NCBI GenBank assembly: GCA_020630555.1
Contig: JAHDBE010000004.1
Location: 1-42,315, forward strand
Source: Saprospiraceae bacterium
GTDB lineage: Bacteria; Bacteroidota; Bacteroidia; Chitinophagales; Saprospiraceae
DNA: 42,315 nucleotides
Reading direction: 5' to 3'
Shown: positions 38,073-42,315 of the stretch, in pieces
Layout of the letters: each line of letters starts with the position of its first letter
Position numbering within the stretch: position 1 is the stretch's first letter
The notes under the pieces: generated by a model
What the model was told of the DNA's origin: nothing
Databases searched by the model: none
The model's input: the letters and a program-made list of their open reading frames with translations, nothing else
Program-made: the position numbers and the translations under genes

Positions 38073-38978
38073 ATGGTAATTTATTCCATAAACGACTTAG
38101 AAAAACTCTCCGGGGTCAAGGCTCACACCTTGCGCATCTGGGAGAAGCGTTATGGCATCATCGAACCTAAGCGGACCCCTACAAATATTCGTTATTATCT
38201 AGACGAAGATCTGAAGCTTATTTTAAATATTGCTTTTCTAAATAAGAAAGGATACAAGATTTCGAAAATCGCCGCACTTGAACCTTCTGAAATTCAAAGA
38301 AAAGTCTCCGAATATTCTGATGTAGAAGAGGTTGGGAATGACCACTTAGATGCACTCACTTTGTGCATACTGGAATTAAATGAAGCTAAGTTTTCTAGAA
38401 TTCTAGATAAGAGTATTAAGGAATACGGATTCGAATACACCATGAACAATGTGATTTATCCATTATTGGATAAACTAAGTATGATGTGGATGTCAGGATC
38501 AATAAAGGGCGTTCATGAACATTTCGTAAGTAACATTGTACGCCGAAAAACAATTCATGCGGTAGACTCAATAACCGATCATTATCCCTCTAATCCCACA
38601 TTTCAAATCTACCTGCCAGAAAATGAAAATCACGAGTTGAGTTTACTCTATTTGCATTATCTTCTTAAGGCGAGAGGGATGAATGTAATTAATTTAGGAA
38701 TAAATTTATCCTTGATAGATGTCATTGACGGAAGTCGAATAGCACATCCAGACTTTATTTTTGTAATCATCAATGAAAGTTTAGCAGGAGAGGGATTAGA
38801 AATGTATTTAGAACAATTAGAAATACAATCTGGTCGTTCTAAAATCTTATTATCCGGTTTGCAAGTAGTTAATCCTAATGTTAAGCTTCCAAAAAATGTG
38901 TCTGTTTTATCCGGAACAGAGGATGTTGTTAAATTTGTAGACGGTTTGAAGACAGGAAGCGCACCAACAGATCATTAA
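38073..38978 (+). CDS. MerR-family regulator with B12-binding domain (CarH/LitR-like)
   Basis: A 301-residue regulator. The MerR helix-turn-helix is at residues 1-70 (VKAHTLRIWEKRYGIIEPKRT). A helical cap domain (about 90-170) contains W139 followed by nine residues and E149-H150, matching the Wx9EH signature of CarH photoreceptors. A cobalamin-binding Rossmann domain (about 175-295) follows. The base-off motif D-x-H-x-x-G reads E185-N-H187-E-L-S190: the histidine is kept, but D and G are substituted. CarH uses adenosyl-B12 to relieve repression in light, often of carotenoid genes. Light sensing here is inference. The YceI gene follows 16 bases downstream. Confidence 0.85.
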   Translation: MVIYSINDLEKLSGVKAHTLRIWEKRYGIIEPKRTPTNIRYYLDEDLKLILNIAFLNKKGYKISKIAALEPSEIQRKVSEYSDVEEVGNDHLDALTLCILELNEAKFSRILDKSIKEYGFEYTMNNVIYPLLDKLSMMWMSGSIKGVHEHFVSNIVRRKTIHAVDSITDHYPSNPTFQIYLPENENHELSLLYLHYLLKARGMNVINLGINLSLIDVIDGSRIAHPDFIFVIINESLAGEGLEMYLEQLEIQSGRSKILLSGLQVVNPNVKLPKNVSVLSGTEDVVKFVDGLKTGSAPTDH

Positions 38979-38994
38979 TTAAAATCACATATAA

Positions 38995-39663
38995 ATGAAA
39001 CTAACGTTAAAATTATTTTTAGCCAGCTTTATCTTTCTTTCAGTTGTTTCTTGTAAAAAAACAGAAGGGGAAAAAGCGACAACAGGAGAAGCAGAAAAAG
39101 TAGAATCTGCAGAAGGTACTGCGGTAAATGTTAATACAGAGACAAGCTTGGTAAAATGGGTTGGTACCAAACCAACAGGAAGCCATATGGGAACAGTCGG
39201 ATTATCTGAAGGATCTATTTCTGTAAAAGACGGAAAAGTTACTGGAGGAAGTTTTGTTCTAGATATGAATTCAATAAAGTGTACAGATTTAGAAGGTGAC
39301 GAGGCGGCAGGACTAGAAGGACACTTAAAAGGATTGGACTCAGATGGAGCCGATGATTTCTTTAACGTCAATAAATATCCTACAGCAAAATTTGAGATCA
39401 CAAAGGTGTCTGCTTTGATGAACAACGATGAAGCGAATAGCTTAGTCTATGGAAATTTAACGATGAAAGATCAGACTAAATCTGTAGGATTTAAAGCAAA
39501 CATCACCGTAGATGGTGGTGCTGTAAAAGTGTCTGCACCACAATTTACGATTGATAGAACTCAATGGAACATTAACTATGGTTCAAAAACGGTTTTCACA
39601 GACCTTAAAGACAAGTTTATCAATGATGATATTGGTTTATCTATAGAGTTATCATCGATCTAA
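38995..39663 (+). CDS. YceI-family lipoprotein
   Basis: A 222-residue lipoprotein. A signal peptide with lipobox LSVVSC (Cys20) is followed by an acidic, low-complexity linker (about 21-45), then a YceI domain (about 48-220; LVKWVGTKPTGSHMGTVGLSEG, KYPTAKFEITKV, GNLTMKDQTKSVGF). YceI proteins have a lipocalin-like fold and bind polyisoprenoid-type lipids. It is probably co-transcribed with the MerR/B12 regulator upstream. Its 3' end overlaps the convergent gene by 12 bases. Confidence 0.9.
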   Translation: MKLTLKLFLASFIFLSVVSCKKTEGEKATTGEAEKVESAEGTAVNVNTETSLVKWVGTKPTGSHMGTVGLSEGSISVKDGKVTGGSFVLDMNSIKCTDLEGDEAAGLEGHLKGLDSDGADDFFNVNKYPTAKFEITKVSALMNNDEANSLVYGNLTMKDQTKSVGFKANITVDGGAVKVSAPQFTIDRTQWNINYGSKTVFTDLKDKFINDDIGLSIELSSI

Positions 39664-41094
39664 TTCGATGCCGTTATCAGTAAGTTCGATTTCGATTAAC
39701 TCACTGGTATTTAGGTCAGACTTTAATAGGATTCGTTCCTCTTTACCAAGATATTTATAGGAGATGGCCATCGTATTCGGTGGCCTTTTTCCTATGTTTT
39801 CGGCATGTAAGAGTAAATAATTTTTTCCTTCCTTATTCAACTGCAATTTCAATTTGGTTGGCTTGGCCTCTAAAGAGTGTTTCTCAAGGATCCAATCCCC
39901 ATTAAAATTTATCGAGACTATATCTCCATCTTGAATTAAATGGTCGTATAAACGAAATTCTACTTTATCGCTATCCACTTTTATGACACGACTACTTGTT
40001 GTGATTTCACGTTCCTTTAATTTTTCTGGGATTAAGTCCACTTTATCGTCTGAACTCACGATAAGTTCATCGTCTTCCTTAAGTTTTTCTGGATAAATCA
40101 CTTTAAAGTAATGTGGGGTCTCTTGAAACTTAAGTGTGTTAAGTTTTTGTATATCAATTAACTTGTTCATTTCAGATACAAACCCAATTCCGTACTGATT
40201 GACATAATTGACGATTTCGGAATTGTGGTAATAATAATATTTACCGTATTGTTTGTATTCTGTGGGGACATCAGCATAATCATTAAATTTCTTGGCAGAT
40301 TCTAAGGCACTTGATGCTTTTTTAAGAATTGTTTTTTGTGTAAACCCTGCCCTGGAATTCGACGCTTTTATAGGCACCTTTTTGTAATCTTGATATGCTT
40401 TTTCGAAAGCTTCAATCCTTGGAATTATTTGGACTTCATCCTTTGTGCGTATTGCATGTAAGAGTGAACTTATGGTTTGGTGTAGTTCTCGCATCTGTTT
40501 TATTCTCGAGTTCATTTTTGAGTCTGCAAGTCCAAGCTCTTTATGTAGAAGGTTAATTTGCTTTCTGAGTTGTAAATGCAGCTCATAAAATGAGTCGTAA
40601 TAATCCACACCATTTTCCAAAAGCGTGTACACACGGTTTAAGTTTGTTGTATCTGTTAAATCATAGGAAGCAATCTGGGTTTCCAAATCAAATCGTAACT
40701 GATTTACATTTCGAGTGATATCTACCATTTTACGAATGGTCGTATTGAGCTTTTTACCGTCTTTGTAAGGTAAATGTCGAGCACCATTTATGGCGATGTC
40801 ATACCATTGACTTGGAGAGGTGCTGTAAAACAGTTTGTCAGGATCTACGAAAATATTCTCGGGAAGATCTTTATTAGAATAGAAGTTTATTTGATTGCTT
40901 TCAAGATCCACATATTTATTAATGTCCTGGTTAAAGTTTTCCAGCAATCGATGGACAATTAGCAAACCATGTATAGACTCATTAGCAAACTGAACATAAT
41001 TGTTAAGTGCTATAAGTTTAGTCTGATTATTCTGCGACTGAAGCATTCCCGAAAGGGAAAAAATACAAAGAAGTACGAGTCCAATAGAACGCAT
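39652..41094 (-). CDS. Secreted protein of unknown function
   Basis: I do not recognise this 480-residue protein. It has a signal peptide (1-20, cut near LQSQ) and a helix-rich central region with likely coiled-coil segments (about 120-280). A lysine/glutamate-rich linker (about 325-365) leads to a beta-rich C-terminal domain (about 370-478; RLYDHLIQDGDIVSINFNGDWIL, LLLHAENIGKRPPNTMAISY). That C-terminal pattern resembles small secreted domains seen in other Bacteroidota proteins. There is no lipobox and no obvious T9SS sorting tail. It is monocistronic, with a well-matched -7 box upstream. Confidence 0.7.
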   Translation of the reverse strand: MRSIGLVLLCIFSLSGMLQSQNNQTKLIALNNYVQFANESIHGLLIVHRLLENFNQDINKYVDLESNQINFYSNKDLPENIFVDPDKLFYSTSPSQWYDIAINGARHLPYKDGKKLNTTIRKMVDITRNVNQLRFDLETQIASYDLTDTTNLNRVYTLLENGVDYYDSFYELHLQLRKQINLLHKELGLADSKMNSRIKQMRELHQTISSLLHAIRTKDEVQIIPRIEAFEKAYQDYKKVPIKASNSRAGFTQKTILKKASSALESAKKFNDYADVPTEYKQYGKYYYYHNSEIVNYVNQYGIGFVSEMNKLIDIQKLNTLKFQETPHYFKVIYPEKLKEDDELIVSSDDKVDLIPEKLKEREITTSSRVIKVDSDKVEFRLYDHLIQDGDIVSINFNGDWILEKHSLEAKPTKLKLQLNKEGKNYLLLHAENIGKRPPNTMAISYKYLGKEERILLKSDLNTSELIEIELTDNGIELDR

Positions 41095-41112
41095 GATATG
41101 AGTTTTCAGCTA

Positions 41113-41141
41113 CAAACATATATTAAAAAACACATATGTTT
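41113..41141 (-). promoter_or_regulatory. Promoter box within an inverted repeat, upstream of secreted protein gene
   Basis: On the minus strand TATGTTTG (41120-41113) matches TAnnTTTG, 18 bases before the ATG at 41094. It lies within an inverted repeat AAACATAT/ATATGTTT (41114-41121 and 41134-41141). The repeat could be an operator. A -33 TTG is not convincing. Confidence 0.45.
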
Positions 41142-41191
41142 AAGCCATTCATCTCATATAACGTTTTTATAACTCGGATAATTCTAAAGTC

Positions 41192-41431
41192 CTAGACAAA
41201 CTCATCAAAATCCTCGCTGACACCAAATTTTTTATGGAGCTGATCAAGGTGTTTTTCTTTTTCTATCCACTCTTCTGTAAACCCGCAATTGCAGCAAATG
41301 TATCGCGTCACCGGAAATACCTTAAAGGCACTGAATACGACTTTGTTATGAATGCCTTTAAAGTAACTACCTCCCTCCATGCGTGCTATTTTGGTGGATT
41401 CGCATTTAGGACAAGATTGAAAATTCTTCAT
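41192..41431 (-). CDS. Small zinc-ribbon protein
   Basis: A 79-residue protein with two cysteine pairs: C8-P-K-C11 near the N-terminus, and ICCNCGF near residues 46-51. This suits one zinc ribbon, followed by an acidic/lysine-rich helix. No enzymatic motif is seen. It starts on the mnmG stop as TAATG, so it is translationally coupled to that gene. Function unknown; nucleic-acid or protein binding is plausible. Confidence 0.8.
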   Translation of the reverse strand: MKNFQSCPKCESTKIARMEGGSYFKGIHNKVVFSAFKVFPVTRYICCNCGFTEEWIEKEKHLDQLHKKFGVSEDFDEFV

Positions 41432-42315
41432 TACCTACCTACTTGAATGAGTAAAACGGAAATGTCTGACGGAGAGACTCCACTAATACGACTGGCTTGC
41501 CCGATAGTCTTAGGTCTAATTTCTTTTAACTTTTCACGAGCTTCAGAGGATAAGGATTGTATGTCATCATAAGGCATGTTGTCACTTAATCGTACCTCTT
41601 CAAGCCTATTCATTTTTTCGACTTGCTCTTGCTCTCTTTGTATATATCCTGAATATTTGATCGATACCTCAGATAACAAAATAGTTTCTTCGTCATACTG
41701 GCTCAATTTATTATCCAGAGCAGACACATGTTTTCGTAAAGCATTTAAATCCACATGAGGTCTTGCCAAAACAGAGATGAGTTTTACCTTTTGTTTTAAA
41801 GTGGCAGATCCTACAGATTCTAGGTAGCCATTTAATTCATCTGGCCCTACACTTAATTCGTTGACGAATTTTGTGATTTCTTGTTCGTACCTAAGCTTAT
41901 CATCAACTCGAGTTAAGCGTTCGTCTAATCCTTTCATACCTATGGCTTTCGCCAATGGGGTTAAGCGAATATCTGCGTTGTCTTGTCTCAGTAGAATTCG
42001 ATATTCCGCTCTTGAGGTAAACATTCGATAGGGTTCTTTGGTCCCTTTGTTTACCAAATCATCTATTAAAACACCGATATACGCCTCAGATCTTTTTAAA
42101 ACAAAAGACTCTTTTTCTTGGACTGCGAGATGCGCATTTATACCAGCCATTAATCCCTGACAGGCAGCTTCCTCATAACCTGTTGTACCATTAATTTGAC
42201 CAGCAAAGAATAAACCATTTACTAATTTAGTTTCAAGGGTATTATATAACTGGGTGGGCTGAAAGAAATCATACTCAATGGCGTAACCCGGTCTAAACAT
42301 TTTCATGTTTTCAAA
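41431..42315 (-). CDS. mnmG: tRNA uridine-5-carboxymethylaminomethyl modification enzyme MnmG, N-terminus off window
   Basis: The C-terminal 294 residues of MnmG (GidA), the FAD enzyme that with MnmE modifies wobble uridine in tRNA. The visible part starts at MFRPGYAIEYDFFQP, followed by GLFFAGQINGTTGYEEAACQGLMAGINA (FAD-contact region), FTSRAEYRILLRQDNADIRLT and the C-terminal helical domain ending RISGVSPSDISVLLIQVGR. The frame is open to the right edge, so about the first half of the protein lies outside the window. Confidence 0.96.
   Translation of the reverse strand, partial: FENMKMFRPGYAIEYDFFQPTQLYNTLETKLVNGLFFAGQINGTTGYEEAACQGLMAGINAHLAVQEKESFVLKRSEAYIGVLIDDLVNKGTKEPYRMFTSRAEYRILLRQDNADIRLTPLAKAIGMKGLDERLTRVDDKLRYEQEITKFVNELSVGPDELNGYLESVGSATLKQKVKLISVLARPHVDLNALRKHVSALDNKLSQYDEETILLSEVSIKYSGYIQREQEQVEKMNRLEEVRLSDNMPYDDIQSLSSEAREKLKEIRPKTIGQASRISGVSPSDISVLLIQVGR

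Noticed and set aside
1-42315. Mobile elements, CRISPR arrays, toxin-antitoxin or defence genes
   Set aside because: No transposase, integrase, regular repeat-spacer pattern or tRNA attachment site was seen. The MNT-type domain at 18185-18718 is fused to a winged helix and has no HEPN partner, so it is not a HEPN/MNT pair.

Overview
The window looks like the chromosome of an AT-rich member of the Bacteroidota. Several lines support this: a PorZ-type type IX secretion (T9SS) component, BshA (bacillithiol synthesis), a RemB-like outer-membrane protein, DUF2851, a UpxY-type NusG paralog, TAnnTTTG promoter -7 boxes and weak Shine-Dalgarno signals. The class (Flavobacteriia, Saprospiria, Cytophagia) cannot be fixed from sequence alone. 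No rRNA, tRNA, IS element, phage gene or CRISPR array was seen, and no gene-free stretch exceeds 140 bases.

Region 1 (1-18.7 kb, all minus strand) is an acidic surface-polysaccharide operon. It is headed by a winged-helix/nucleotidyltransferase regulator and a UpxY-like antiterminator, followed by an 88-base leader that can fold into a multi-branched structure. Next come UDP-glucose dehydrogenase, sulfate-activation genes cysC-cysD-cysN, rmlA, a TviB/WbpA dehydrogenase, a TviC/WbpP epimerase, rmlB, and a complete Wbp-type set (aminotransferase, acetyltransferase, 2-epimerase, 3-dehydrogenase). The run ends with a large SLBB export protein, an Fe-S type cysH, an SDR enzyme and a Wzx-type flippase cut by the window edge. 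No glycosyltransferase, polymerase, Wzc kinase or sulfotransferase is visible, so the cluster must continue to the left. Predicted precursors are UDP-GlcA, UDP-HexNAcA, UDP-2,3-diacetamido uronic acids, dTDP-4-keto-6-deoxyglucose and PAPS.

Region 2 (18.7-32.6 kb, minus strand) is housekeeping: metH, a RemB/Wzi-like barrel, lpxK, a DUF2851 gene, folA, the cell-shape operon mreB-mreC-mreD-mrdA, and an M16 peptidase homolog that lacks the zinc motif. Region 3 (32.7-42.3 kb, mixed strands) holds dnaN-nadD-porZ (plus), bshA (minus), a MerR/B12-binding regulator with a CarH-like light-sensing motif followed by a YceI lipoprotein (plus), an unrecognised secreted protein (minus), and mnmG with a zinc-ribbon gene (minus).

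The points most worth a second look are: co-occurrence of the Wbp diacetamido-uronate pathway with PorZ, which fits T9SS cargo anchoring through a Wbp-derived linking sugar; a dispersed palindrome TTGGC-N4/5-GCCAA found at least seven times, always inside genes; the structured leader after the UpxY gene; a dyad abutting the start of the regulator gene; and the putative B12 photoreceptor next to YceI.
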